A stretch of DNA of 8,343 bases from Mycobacteriaceae bacterium (GTDB lineage Bacteria > Actinomycetota > Actinomycetes > Mycobacteriales > Mycobacteriaceae): NCBI GenBank assembly GCA_019242135.1, contig JAFAWC010000405.1, forward strand, positions 1 through 8,343. Direction: 5' to 3'. The notes under the pieces were generated by a model. The model was not told the DNA's origin. It saw only the letters and a list, made by a program, of their open reading frames with translations, and searched no databases. Shown piece after piece: positions 1-7,324 of this stretch (positions within the stretch are counted from its first letter, which is position 1; each line of letters opens with the position of its first letter). Both the position numbers and the translations under genes were made by a program.

Positions 1-60
1 GATCCGGACGCCGAGCCGGTGACACTGGAGGACAAGGTCGTCGCGCTGCTCAAACCATGA
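1..60 (+). CDS. 3' end of an unidentified gene (partial)
   Basis: An open frame enters at base 1 and ends at TGA 58-60, reading DPDAEPVTLEDKVVALLKP. Codon third positions are GC-rich and the residue mix looks like a real C-terminus. It converges on glmM, whose stop lies at 71-73, so the two stops are 10 bases apart with no room for a terminator. In M. tuberculosis the gene downstream of glmM (Rv3440c) is on the same strand as glmM, as far as I recall, so the neighbour here differs. Nineteen residues are too few to assign a family. Confidence 0.5.
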   Translation, partial: DPDAEPVTLEDKVVALLKP

Positions 61-70
61 CGCGGTGGGG

Positions 71-1402
71 CTATCCCTGCTCGCTCACGCAGGACGCGAC
101 CCGGCGCGCGACCTGCTTGGCGGTGTCCTCGTCGGGTGCCTCCACCATGACCCGCACCACCTGTTCGGTTCCCGAGGGACGCAACAAGATTCGGCCGGTG
201 TCGCCGAGCTCGGCTTCCGCGGTGGCGACCGCGGCCTGCACGGACGGCGCCGCCGCGACGGTGGTCTTGTCGGCGACCTCGACGTTGATCAGCACCTGGG
301 GCAGCGTGTGCATCGCCGACGCCAGCTCACGAAGCGACTTGCGGGTGTGCGCCATCCGCGACATCAGCCGTAGACCGGTGACGATGCCGTCGCCGGTGGT
401 CCCGAGGGCGGGCATCACGACGTGGCCGGACTGCTCGCCGCCCAGCGCGTAACCACCCGCCCGCATCTCCTCCAGCACGTACCGATCGCCGACCGCGGTG
501 GTGCGCACCTCAATACCCGCTGCACGCAGGGCCAGATGCAGCCCCATGTTGCTCATCACTGTGGCGACCACCGTGTCCGACACGAGTTCGCCGGCCTCGC
601 GCATGGCCAGCGCAAGGACCACCAAGATCGCGTCACCGTCCACGACGTCGCCGTTCGCGTCGATGGCCAGGCACCGGTCGGCGTCACCGTCGTGCGCCAG
701 CCCCAGGTCGGCGTGATGCGCGACGACCGCGTCGCGCACGGCGCCGATGTGTGTCGACCCGCAGCCGTCGTTGATGTTGAGCCCATTGGGCGCGGCGTTG
801 ATCGCGATGACGCGCGCGCCCGCGGCCTGGTAGGCGCGCGGCGCGGCCGCTGAGGCAGCGCCGTGCGCGCAGTCCACCACGACGGTGAGGCCGTCCAGCC
901 GGGTGGTGACAGCCTTGCCGACATGACGCAGGTACCGCGCGAGCGCATCCTCGGCGTCCACGATCCGCCCGAGCCCCGCTCCGACCGGACGCTCGGCGGG
1001 GTCGGTGGACACCAACTGCTCGATGTCGTCTTCTGTCGCGTCGTCGAGCTTGTGACCGCCCGGCCCGAACACCTTGATGCCGTTGTCGGGCATCGGGTTG
1101 TGCGACGCCGAGATCATCACCCCGAAGGCCGCGTCGTACGCACTGGTCAGATACGCGACCGCCGGTGTCGGAAGCACGCCGACGCGCAACGCGTCGACGC
1201 CCTCACTGGTCACGCCGGCGATCACCGCGGCCTCCAGCATCTCGCCGCTTGCGCGGGGATCGCGGCCGATTACCGCGACGCGACGGCCCAGCGTGGCAGC
1301 CAGCCGGCGCGCCGACGCCGAGCCGACAGCGAGCGCCAGCTCCGCGGTCAGCTCGCGGTTAGCGACCCCGCGGACCCCGTCTGTGCCGAACAGTCGACCC
1401 AT
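71..1402 (-). CDS. glmM: Phosphoglucosamine mutase GlmM
   Basis: Cytoplasmic enzyme that interconverts glucosamine-6-phosphate and glucosamine-1-phosphate on the way to UDP-GlcNAc for peptidoglycan. The 443-residue product is close to the usual length of about 445-450. All alpha-D-phosphohexomutase signatures are present: FGTDGVRG (residues 5-12), the phosphoserine loop ISASHNP with catalytic Ser100, the Mg-binding loop DGDADR (238-243), the sugar-binding loop GEQSGH (322-327) and the phosphate-binding loop RPSGTE (408-413). I start at ATG 1402 because the family begins [12 protein letters not shown] and a GAGAAG lies 9 bases upstream. A longer in-frame opening to 1438 adds 12 residues with no family match. 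The stop is TAG at 71-73. It lies downstream of rpsI as in M. tuberculosis (Rv3441c, also called mrsA), but a 620-base spacer of unclear content separates them. No sigma-A promoter is obvious in its upstream 90 bases. Confidence 0.97.
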   Translation of the reverse strand: MGRLFGTDGVRGVANRELTAELALAVGSASARRLAATLGRRVAVIGRDPRASGEMLEAAVIAGVTSEGVDALRVGVLPTPAVAYLTSAYDAAFGVMISASHNPMPDNGIKVFGPGGHKLDDATEDDIEQLVSTDPAERPVGAGLGRIVDAEDALARYLRHVGKAVTTRLDGLTVVVDCAHGAASAAAPRAYQAAGARVIAINAAPNGLNINDGCGSTHIGAVRDAVVAHHADLGLAHDGDADRCLAIDANGDVVDGDAILVVLALAMREAGELVSDTVVATVMSNMGLHLALRAAGIEVRTTAVGDRYVLEEMRAGGYALGGEQSGHVVMPALGTTGDGIVTGLRLMSRMAHTRKSLRELASAMHTLPQVLINVEVADKTTVAAAPSVQAAVATAEAELGDTGRILLRPSGTEQVVRVMVEAPDEDTAKQVARRVASCVSEQG

Positions 1403-1415
1403 GCGCACAAACTTC

Positions 1416-1665
1416 TCACAGACCGGGCCTGAAGGCACAACCCATGAGGTCAGCAGCGCTGTTGCGGCCGAATCGCGACCCGCGCGAGACCGCCGGCCCG
1501 GGTGCCGGCGGTGCGGCGTTCATCAGCTGTTGGGCGGCGGCTTCGGCGGCGACGCGGGAGCCGGCGACGGGGTCGTCGGCGTGCCCGACTGGGCTGGTTT
1601 GCCGCATTTGCGGCGTTCGGCGCGGTCGCAGATGTCTGCGAGATCGTCAGCACGCCTCGCCGCTG
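1416..1665 (-). pseudogene. Possible frame-shifted continuation of the small ORF upstream of glmM
   Basis: After the small ORF stops at 1666-1668, protein-like sequence continues in other frames of the same strand. One frame reads TAARRADDLADICDRAERRK and on to TGA 1523-1525. A third frame, open from ATG 1607 to TGA 1416-1418, reads GHADDPVAGSRVAAEAAAQQ followed by an Ala/Pro-rich stretch. Where each looks protein-like, its third codon positions are mostly C or G and its second positions are mixed, as in a real high-GC gene; the competing frames there are Arg- or Pro-rich, as shadows are. Both changes of frame have the same sense (one base missing or two added). The last TGA sits 13 bases before the glmM start. 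One reading is a decayed gene of about 140 codons that once preceded glmM. The other is chance coding potential in GC-rich spacer. I do not recognise the protein. Confidence 0.3.
1490..1511 (-). terminator. GC-rich hairpin upstream of glmM, possible tail-less terminator
   Basis: CCGCCGGC (1490-1497) and GCCGGCGG (1504-1511) form a perfect 8-bp stem with a 6-base loop. It lies 11 bases past the TGA at 1523-1525 on the minus strand. No T-tract follows, but mycobacterial terminators often lack one. It would separate the upstream small-ORF region from glmM. If the reading frame ending at 1416 is real, the hairpin is simply coding sequence. Confidence 0.3.
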
Positions 1666-1845
1666 TTACAGCTGGTGCTGGGCATCTGGCTCTGCAGCGA
1701 CCTGCCTGGCAGCCGCGGTGAGATCACCGCTGTTGGCGTCTGCGGGCGTGCCGTTCGCCATCCCGGCCGCGGGCGTCCCGTTCGCGGGCGTCCCGTTCGG
1801 GGTGTTCCCGGTCCCGCACAGGAGCCCGGCGATCATGTTTCGCAT
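1666..1845 (-). CDS. Small hypothetical protein (59 aa) with NGTP repeats
   Basis: ATG at 1845 is preceded by AAAGGAG with a 6-base spacer, one of the best Shine-Dalgarno sequences in the window, and the frame runs to TAA 1666-1668. The N-terminus MRNMIAGLLCG is weakly hydrophobic. It is followed by a run of NTP/NGTPA units (about residues 14-33) encoded by near-identical 15-base repeats of the type AACGGGACGCCCGCG, then by a probable helix (LTAAARQVAAEPDAQ). GC content at third codon positions is high. The gene lies between rpsI and glmM on the same strand. The stop may be premature, since the protein-like signal resumes in another frame just beyond it. I recognise no family. A signal peptide is unlikely because the hydrophobic stretch is very short. 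Confidence 0.45.
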   Translation of the reverse strand: MRNMIAGLLCGTGNTPNGTPANGTPAAGMANGTPADANSGDLTAAARQVAAEPDAQHQL

Positions 1846-2021
1846 CGATTACTCCTTTCGCGTGGGGACACAGGCAGCGACCGCCGGCAGGGTCGGCCTG
1901 CTGGCACACCGAAACTCAGCCCGTGCACCCGTGTCGGGCTAGCGATTAATCGGGAAGTCAAACCTGATGCCCACGAAAGTCGTGGACGCCCGGCGTGTGG
2001 ACGCGGCGGCCGCCGCGGCGA
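1846..2021. other. Spacer between rpsI and the small ORF, with several short inverted repeats
   Basis: No gene is supported here. Going away from rpsI on the minus strand, I see a 16-base perfect palindrome (2002-2017, CGCGGCGGCCGCCGCG) four bases after the rpsI stop; a 5-bp stem CCACG/CGTGG with a 5-base loop (1971-1985); a 6-bp stem AGCCCG/CGGGCT (1919-1941); and CCGGCAGG/CCTGCTGG (1884-1904). Any could end the rplM-rpsI transcript, and none has a T-tract. A TTGACT occurs on the minus strand near 1955-1960, but there is no matching -10 hexamer at the right distance, so I call no promoter. Confidence 0.35.
1852..1858 (-). promoter_or_regulatory. Strong ribosome binding site of the small ORF
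   Basis: The minus strand reads AAAGGAG, then TAATCG, then ATG. This is a near-consensus Shine-Dalgarno at ideal spacing and is the main evidence that translation starts at 1845. Without it the ORF would be too short to call. Confidence 0.6.
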
Positions 2022-2501
2022 TCAGCGCTTCGAGTACTGCGGCGCCTTGCGCGCCTTCTTCAGGCCGTACTTCTTGCGCTCGGTCGCGCGGGGGTCCCGG
2101 GTCAGGAAGCCGGCCTTCTTCAGCGCCGGCCGGTCCTCGGGTTGCACCAGGATGAGCGCGCGGGCGATCGCCAGGCGCAATGCGCCGGCCTGGCCCGACG
2201 GGCCGCCCCCGTCCAGGTGGGCGTAGATGTCGAACGACTCCTGCCGGTCGACGGTCACCAGCGGCGCCTTGATCAGCTGCTGGTGCACCTTGTTGGGGAA
2301 GTAGTCCTCTAACGAGCGCCCGTCGAGGTCGAACCTGCCGGTGCCGGGCACCAGGCGCACGCGCACGACGGCCTCCTTGCGGCGGCCGACGGTCTGGATC
2401 GGGCGGTCGATGACGACGGGCTCGCGGGCCGGCCGCGCCTTGCCGGCTTCCGCGGCTTCGGCGCCGGCGTTCTCGGTCGTCGGCTCAACGGACTCGGTCA
2501 C
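2022..2501 (-). CDS. rpsI: 30S ribosomal protein S9 (uS9)
   Basis: Small-subunit protein whose C-terminal tail reaches the P-site tRNA. The 159-residue product has the S9 core from [19 protein letters not shown] (37-55), the [10 protein letters not shown] motif (98-107) and the basic tail ending RKAPQYSKR (151-159). About 30 N-terminal residues rich in Ala/Glu precede the core; a similar variable leader occurs in mycobacterial S9, and this one is a few residues longer than the 151-residue M. tuberculosis protein I recall. The start is GTG 2501-2499, overlapping the rplM stop in the sequence GTGA, so translation is probably coupled to rplM. The stop is TGA at 2022-2024. Confidence 0.97.
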   Translation of the reverse strand: MTESVEPTTENAGAEAAEAGKARPAREPVVIDRPIQTVGRRKEAVVRVRLVPGTGRFDLDGRSLEDYFPNKVHQQLIKAPLVTVDRQESFDIYAHLDGGGPSGQAGALRLAIARALILVQPEDRPALKKAGFLTRDPRATERKKYGLKKARKAPQYSKR

Positions 2502-2941
2502 TGACTCACCTGCTTGATCTCGTAGGGAACCGGTCGCTGCGCGGTGTGCGGATGCTCGGGCCCGGCATAGACGCGAAGCTTGCGCTTGATCTGGCGGCCC
2601 AGGCGGTTCTTGGGAAGCATGCCGACGATGGCCTTCTCGACCACGCGGTCAGGGTGTTTTTCCATCAGCTCGCCGATGGTGCGTTTGCGCAGGCCGCCCG
2701 GGTACCCCGAGTGGCGGTAGGCGAACTTGTTCTGCAGCTTGTTGCCGCTGATGGCGACCTTCTCGGCGTTGACGACTATGACGAAGTCGCCGCCGTCGAT
2801 GTTGGGTGTGAACGTCGGCTTGTGCTTGCCGCGCAGCAGGGTCGCTGCCGCGACGGCGAGCCGGCCGAGCACGACGTCGGTGGCGTCGATGACATACCAC
2901 CCGCGCGTGATGTCACCGGCCTTCGGCGTGTACGTGGGCAC
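2498..2941 (-). CDS. rplM: 50S ribosomal protein L13 (uL13)
   Basis: An early-assembling large-subunit protein that binds 23S rRNA. The 147-residue product has the normal length and family signatures: [15 protein letters not shown] (15-29), RHSGYPGG (76-83) and GMLPKNRLG (107-115). The start is GTG 2941-2939, preceded on the minus strand by AAAGGAGAGG about 7-10 bases away. It is the first gene of the rplM-rpsI operon and overlaps rpsI by four bases. A sigma-A type promoter about 155 bases upstream suggests a long leader. In M. tuberculosis the genes immediately upstream are esxT and esxU of ESX-4; here the divergent neighbour is a cutinase gene. Confidence 0.98.
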   Translation of the reverse strand: MPTYTPKAGDITRGWYVIDATDVVLGRLAVAAATLLRGKHKPTFTPNIDGGDFVIVVNAEKVAISGNKLQNKFAYRHSGYPGGLRKRTIGELMEKHPDRVVEKAIVGMLPKNRLGRQIKRKLRVYAGPEHPHTAQRPVPYEIKQVSQ

Positions 2942-3089
2942 AGCGCTACCTCTCCTTTACGGGTCCCCTGGGGGATACGGATCCCGGTCTCACCGGGTGC
3001 CGGTCAAGCAGGCGCGACGGCATACATACGTAAGAAGGTGTCCTCGGCGACCGACATTGACCCGAGTTCCTTGGCGCACCGCACGCCAA
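2942..3089 (-). promoter_or_regulatory. rplM 5' leader with hairpins
   Basis: If transcription starts about 7 bases after the -10 at 3096-3101, the rplM mRNA has a leader of roughly 150 nt. It contains a 6-bp GC stem with a 3-base loop (CCCGGT at 2983-2988, ACCGGG at 2992-2997) and a compact stem TCCC/GGGA (2964-2974) whose edge is only a few bases from the AAAGGAG ribosome binding site at about 2952-2958. A structure so near the ribosome binding site could control translation, for example by L13 feedback, but I see no match to a leader family I can name. Confidence 0.35.
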
Positions 3090-3095
3090 CCGTGC

Positions 3096-3125
3096 AGCTT
3101 ACCGGTGCCCGTTAGCGCAGGTCAA
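3096..3125 (-). promoter_or_regulatory. Candidate sigma-A promoter of rplM-rpsI
   Basis: The minus strand has TTGACC (3125-3120), an 18-base spacer and TAAGCT (3101-3096), which fits the mycobacterial TTGACN / TANNNT consensus well. It points toward rplM. No other TANNNT with a proper -35 was found between it and the rplM start. Confidence 0.6.
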
Positions 3126-3155
3126 AACAACAACGCCGAAGATGCACCGCGCAGA

Positions 3156-3203
3156 TCTGCACCATGGCTGTGGATCGCGGGGTGATCACAGCCCTGGTGC
3201 AGA
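3156..3203. repeat. 48-bp imperfect inverted repeat between rplM and the first cutinase gene
   Basis: Arms 3156-3176 and 3184-3203 pair as TCTGCACCA with TGGTGCAGA (9 bp), one T/C mismatch, GGCTGT with ACAGCC (6 bp), one bulged G, and GATC with GATC (4 bp), around the 7-base loop GCGGGGT. That is 19 paired positions. It lies just upstream of the rplM -35 box and about 70 bases before the cutinase start. Possible roles are an operator for a dimeric regulator, a bidirectional transcription block, or a scar at the place where ESX-4 is missing. No T-tract follows on either side. Confidence 0.65.
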
Positions 3204-3273
3204 AGCCGCGGGTGGGGCCTGAGGTGAGCAAACGATTGGCAGCCACCGGCCCGGCCGTGTGAGGATGTGCCGC

Positions 3274-3966
3274 GTGACGCTTCGTAGGATGTCGACTCGT
3301 CTGGTCGCGCTCGCCGCCGCCGTGCTCTTCGCACCGGCCGCGCTCATCACTGGCGCCGCGCCGTCGGCGGCCGCCGCAACGTGCCCCGACGTCGATGTCG
3401 TGTTTGCCCGCGGCACGGACGAGCCCACCGGCGTCGGCCGGGTGGGTCAGGCGTTCGCCGACGCTTTACAGTCACAGGTCCCGGGACGCACGGTGAGCAC
3501 CTATGCGGTGAACTATCCGGCCAGCTACGACTTCTTGGCGGCGCAGGACGGCGCGGTCGATGCCAGCCAGCACATCCGCACGATGGTGCAGCAATGCCCG
3601 GCCACGCGCATCGTGCTCGGCGGATACTCGCAGGGGGCGGCGGTCATGGACATGCTGATCGGCATTCCGCCGCTTGGCGACAAGCTCGCCGCGCTCGGCG
3701 ACAAGTTCGGCGGTGTCGGCACGGCGGCGCCGCTCAGCAGCGACCTGGCGTCCAACGTCGCGGCCATCGCGGTGTTCGGTAACCCGTCGACCAAGTTCAG
3801 CAACCCGGCGACGTCTGCCGCTGCGCCGTTCGGCCCGCGCGCGATCGACCTCTGCAAGGACGGCGACCCCATCTGCTCGCGCGGCCGCAATCCATTCGCG
3901 CACAAGGGCTACGAAACCTCGGACTTCATTCCCCAGGCCGCCGGATTTGTCGCCGGCTTGGTGTAG
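3274..3966 (+). CDS. Secreted cutinase-family serine esterase (Culp type), first of a tandem pair
   Basis: A 230-residue alpha/beta hydrolase of the mycobacterial cutinase-like protein family, which hydrolyses carboxylic esters such as lipids outside the cell. A signal peptide is visible: basic MTLRRMSTR, a hydrophobic run (10-29) and an Ala-rich cleavage region (A32-A35) just before T36-C37. The mature start CPDVDVVFARGTDEP is typical. Catalytic residues are Ser119 in GGYSQG, Asp198 in GDPIC and His210 in FAHKGY. The cysteines C37/C108 and C194/C201 match the two conserved disulfides. I prefer GTG 3274 because GAGG lies 9 bases upstream; ATG 3265 is in frame but GAGG abuts it. No TANNNT -10 sequence occurs in the 150 bases upstream, so its promoter is unclear. 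By position it corresponds to the Rv3451/Rv3452 cutinases beside ESX-4, but it also has insertions (GDKLAALGDKFGG, 135-147), so I give no gene symbol. The substrate is unknown. Confidence 0.93.
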   Translation: MTLRRMSTRLVALAAAVLFAPAALITGAAPSAAAATCPDVDVVFARGTDEPTGVGRVGQAFADALQSQVPGRTVSTYAVNYPASYDFLAAQDGAVDASQHIRTMVQQCPATRIVLGGYSQGAAVMDMLIGIPPLGDKLAALGDKFGGVGTAAPLSSDLASNVAAIAVFGNPSTKFSNPATSAAAPFGPRAIDLCKDGDPICSRGRNPFAHKGYETSDFIPQAAGFVAGLV

Positions 3967-3973
3967 TCGATTC

Positions 3974-3994
3974 GAACCGCCACCGAGCCGGTTC
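3974..3994 (+). terminator. Weak hairpin between the two cutinase genes
   Basis: GAACCG (3974-3979) pairs with CGGTTC (3989-3994) around a 9-base loop, 7 bases after the first cutinase stop. There is no T-tract. It could be a tail-less terminator, which would fit the second cutinase having its own promoter, but a 6-bp stem can arise by chance. Confidence 0.25.
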
Positions 3995-4002
3995 AAGATC
4001 GC

Positions 4003-4008
4003 TACCAT
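4003..4008 (+). promoter_or_regulatory. -10 element for a leaderless second cutinase mRNA
   Basis: TACCAT (TANNNT consensus) ends 7 bases before the GTG at 4016, so transcription would begin at or next to the first base of the start codon. The 15 bases before the GTG contain no Shine-Dalgarno. Both points fit the leaderless genes common in mycobacteria. No good -35 hexamer is seen. Confidence 0.5.
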
Positions 4009-4015
4009 CGCCTCT

Positions 4016-4708
4016 GTGATTGATTTACCTTGCCGTCAACGGTTCGTTGTCACAATCGCGGTGGTCCTGGCGGCCGCCGCGTTGGCGTTCATACCCGCCG
4101 TGCTGCCCCCCGGCACACCGGGTTCCGTGCCGGTCGCCGCCGCCGCGAGTTGCCCGCCCGTGGAAGTCGTGTTCGCGCGCGGACGGCTCGAATCCGCGGG
4201 GATGGGCGCCCTCGGCAATGCGTTCGTCAGCGCGCTGCGCTCAAAAGTCAACAGGAGCATCGGTACTTACGCGGTGAAGTACCCCGCGGACACCGAGGTC
4301 GACGTCGGCGCCAATGACATGAGCCAGCACATCCAGTACATGGCCAGCAACTGCCCGGACACCCGACTGGTACTCGGCGGCTACTCGCTGGGCGCGGCTG
4401 TCACCGACGTGGTGCTGGCTGCGCCGATCGCGGCGTTCGGTTTCGACAACCCGTTACCGGCGGGCACCGATCAGCACATCGCCGCGGTCGCACTGTTCGG
4501 AAATGGCTCCGCGTGGGTGGGCCCGATCACGAACTTCAACCCGATGTACAACGACAGAACGATCGAGCTGTGTCACGGCGCTGACCCCATCTGCAATCCG
4601 GCCGACCCGAACACGTGGTCGAACAACTGGCCGCAGCACCTCGCCGACGCCTACATCAGCGCAGGCATGGCCAATCAGGCGGCCGACTTCGTCGCCGGCA
4701 AGCTTTAA
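4016..4708 (+). CDS. Secreted cutinase-family protein resembling Rv2301 (Culp2/Cut2)
   Basis: A 230-residue secreted alpha/beta hydrolase. The N-terminus [10 protein letters not shown] is followed by a hydrophobic segment (11-30) and an Ala-rich cleavage region before C46. The mature sequence [12 protein letters not shown], the segment [19 protein letters not shown], and [12 protein letters not shown] match the M. tuberculosis Rv2301 protein as I remember it more closely than Rv3451 or Rv3452, which would be expected at this position. The nucleophile is Ser124 in GGYSLG, with Leu where most cutinases have Gln; I recall the same change in Rv2301. Asp190 (ADPIC) and His208 (WPQHLADAY) complete the triad. 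C46/C113 and C186/C193 are the disulfide pairs. The start is GTG 4016, in frame with the signal peptide and placed 7 bases after a TACCAT -10. The open frame runs further upstream into the first cutinase but is Arg/Ser-rich there and not real. The TAA stop overlaps the truA stop on the other strand. Confidence 0.92.
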   Translation: MIDLPCRQRFVVTIAVVLAAAALAFIPAVLPPGTPGSVPVAAAASCPPVEVVFARGRLESAGMGALGNAFVSALRSKVNRSIGTYAVKYPADTEVDVGANDMSQHIQYMASNCPDTRLVLGGYSLGAAVTDVVLAAPIAAFGFDNPLPAGTDQHIAAVALFGNGSAWVGPITNFNPMYNDRTIELCHGADPICNPADPNTWSNNWPQHLADAYISAGMANQAADFVAGKL

Positions 4709-5577
4709 TCGAGCACCCGCAGATCGCGCGTGACCGAGATACGCGCCGAAAGCTGGTTGTCCGGCGGGTAGTCGACCCCGACGAGGGTGAGGCCGCGCGC
4801 CGGCGCCGCCGCGAATGCGCTCGACCGGCGTGTCATGGTAAGCAGTTCTGCACACCATCGCGCGTCGCGCCGCCCGTCGCCGACGGCCAACAACGCGCCG
4901 ACCAGTGAGCGCACCATCGACCAGCAGAACGCGTCGGCGCTAACGTGGGCGATCACCTGCTCGCCGTCGCGGTTCCAGTCCAGCCGCTGAAGGTCGCGGA
5001 TCGTCGTGGCACGCGCGCGCTGTCGGCAGAACGCCGCGAAATCATGCAGTCCCAGAAACTGTTTGGACGCCGCCGTCATCGCGTCCACGTCGAGGGGCCG
5101 TGGCCAGCACGTCACGTATCGGGACAGCTGCGGCTCGACACCGTAGGGCGCGGTCGACAACCGGTACACGCAGTGCCGCCGCAGTGCTGAGAACCGCGCA
5201 TCGAAACCCACCGGCGCCCGGGTGATTTTGCGAACCCGGATGTCGTCGGGCAAAAACCGGGCCAGCCGGCGCACCAGCGGCAGAAACTCGGGGGTGCCAT
5301 GTCGCATCTTGCGCGGCTGAGCGTGCACGACCGCGCGGGCCGGCACGTCGATATGCGCGACCTGACCGGTGGCGTGTACGCCGGTGTCGGTGCGACCGGC
5401 CGCGAACACGCGCACCGGAGTACGGAATACCGTGGACAACGCGTCGTCGAGCACCCCGGCCACCGTGCGTTGCTCGCCCTGAGCCGCCCAGCCTGCGAAA
5501 TCCGTTCCGTCGTAGGAGATCTCGAGCCGAAGACGAACGAGCCCGCCATCGGATCCGATGGCGGGCTCCTCGCTCAT
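4705..5577 (-). CDS. truA: tRNA pseudouridine(38-40) synthase TruA
   Basis: Converts uridines 38-40 of the tRNA anticodon arm to pseudouridine. The 290-residue product is close to the mycobacterial length of about 296. It has [19 protein letters not shown] (15-33), the catalytic Asp64 in GRTDTGVHA (61-69, with Thr where Ala is usual), [16 protein letters not shown] (125-140) and the [17 protein letters not shown] segment (217-233). The ATG at 5577 is 4 bases after the rplQ stop and has no Shine-Dalgarno, so translation is probably coupled to rplQ. No start codon lies in frame between this ATG and the conserved core. The first 13 codons contain a perfect 30-bp palindrome. The frame is open further upstream to 5814, but that part lies antisense-like across rplQ in another frame and is Arg/Pro-rich, so I exclude it. 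The stop TAA (4707-4705) overlaps the convergent cutinase stop. Confidence 0.95.
   Translation of the reverse strand: MSEEPAIGSDGGLVRLRLEISYDGTDFAGWAAQGEQRTVAGVLDDALSTVFRTPVRVFAAGRTDTGVHATGQVAHIDVPARAVVHAQPRKMRHGTPEFLPLVRRLARFLPDDIRVRKITRAPVGFDARFSALRRHCVYRLSTAPYGVEPQLSRYVTCWPRPLDVDAMTAASKQFLGLHDFAAFCRQRARATTIRDLQRLDWNRDGEQVIAHVSADAFCWSMVRSLVGALLAVGDGRRDARWCAELLTMTRRSSAFAAAPARGLTLVGVDYPPDNQLSARISVTRDLRVLD
5539..5568 (-). terminator. Perfect 30-bp palindrome in the 5' end of truA, terminator-like
   Basis: GAGCCCGCCATCGGA and its exact complement TCCGATGGCGGGCTC are adjacent, so the RNA can form a GC-rich hairpin of about 13 bp. On the minus strand it is followed by GTTCGTCTTCGG, which is moderately T-rich. 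It begins 9 bases after the A of the truA ATG and 13 bases after the rplQ stop, exactly where a terminator for the ribosomal operon would be expected. It also encodes [10 protein letters not shown] of TruA. It may reduce read-through into truA or act as a processing stem. Confidence 0.55.
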
Positions 5578-5581
5578 GACG

Positions 5582-6181
5582 CTACGAGTTGTCGGTCGCC
5601 TCGTCGACCGCCTCCGCAGACCCAGCCTCCTCAGTGGCCGTATCGTCGGCCTCAGCCGTCGAATCCGCCTCCCCCCCGGCCTCGGCAGAGTCAGGTCCGA
5701 CCGCCGCCTCGGGCTCGACCGCGGCCTGCGGCGCAGCGGCCGCGGCCACCGGCGCGGCTTTCTTGGCCGCACCGGCCCTCGACGCGGCCGCCCGCCGGGC
5801 CCGGTTCGCCTCATCGGTAACGGTCTTCTCCCGCACCAGCTCGATCACGGCCATCGGTGCGTTGTCGCCCTGCCGCGGCTCGACTTTGATGATGCGGGTG
5901 TAGCCGCCGTTGCGGTCGGCGTAGAACGGCCCGATCTCGGCGAACAGGATGTGCACCACGTCCTTGTCGCGGATCTTCTTGAGCACCTCACGCCGATTGT
6001 GCAACGTGCCCTTCTTGGCGTGGGTGATCAGCTTCTCGGCGTACGGCCGCAGCACCCGGGCCTTCGTCTCGGTGGTCTTGATCCTGCCGTGCTCGAACAG
6101 CGAGGTGGCGAGGTTGGCCAGCATCGCCTTCTGGTGCGAAGACGACCCGCCGAGACGAGGACCCTTGGTGGGCTTGGGCAT
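5582..6181 (-). CDS. rplQ: 50S ribosomal protein L17 (bL17) with long acidic/Ala-rich tail
   Basis: Large-subunit protein near the exit tunnel. The core (1-about 125) is unmistakable: [20 protein letters not shown], then [14 protein letters not shown] (45-58), NRREVLKKI (62-70) and [12 protein letters not shown] (105-116). Residues 127-142 are basic, and 143-199 form an Ala/Glu/Asp-rich low-complexity tail. At 199 residues it is longer than the 180-residue M. tuberculosis protein I recall; mycobacterial L17 tails vary in length. ATG 6181 has AAGGAG 8 bases upstream. The stop TAG is 4 bases before the truA ATG. The 43-base gap to rpoA shows nothing but this ribosome binding site. Confidence 0.98.
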   Translation of the reverse strand: MPKPTKGPRLGGSSSHQKAMLANLATSLFEHGRIKTTETKARVLRPYAEKLITHAKKGTLHNRREVLKKIRDKDVVHILFAEIGPFYADRNGGYTRIIKVEPRQGDNAPMAVIELVREKTVTDEANRARRAAASRAGAAKKAAPVAAAAAPQAAVEPEAAVGPDSAEAGGEADSTAEADDTATEEAGSAEAVDEATDNS

Positions 6182-6224
6182 TGCTCAATCTCCTTGTGCA
6201 GAGCTGGGTCGGGCAGGCCGCGAC

Positions 6225-7322
<1,098 letters not shown>

Positions 7323-7324
7323 TC

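Noticed and set aside
1735..1805. Tandem 15-base GC-rich units as a CRISPR or regulatory repeat array
   Set aside because: The units are contiguous, in frame, and encode NGTPA repeats within the small ORF; there are no spacers.
1724..1909. 61-codon minus-strand open frame overlapping the small ORF
   Set aside because: It is Arg/Asp-repetitive as expected of an out-of-frame reading, and lacks a Shine-Dalgarno, whereas the frame starting at 1845 has a strong one.
1444..2226. 260-codon plus-strand open frame across the glmM-rpsI spacer
   Set aside because: It overlaps most of rpsI antisense, is rich in Arg/Gly/Ser with no domain, and has no ribosome binding site.
3674..4015. Upstream extension of the second cutinase into the first
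   Set aside because: This part reads as Arg/Ser-rich shadow of the first cutinase; the signal peptide and homology begin at GTG 4016.
3996..4015. Shine-Dalgarno for the second cutinase
   Set aside because: AAGATC is the only purine-rich piece; it is too far from the GTG and too weak, so a leaderless start fits better.
5578..5814. N-terminal extension of truA across the rplQ tail
   Set aside because: The residues are Arg/Pro-rich shadow of the Ala/Glu-rich L17 tail and have no TruA homology; ATG 5577 directly after rplQ is the better start.
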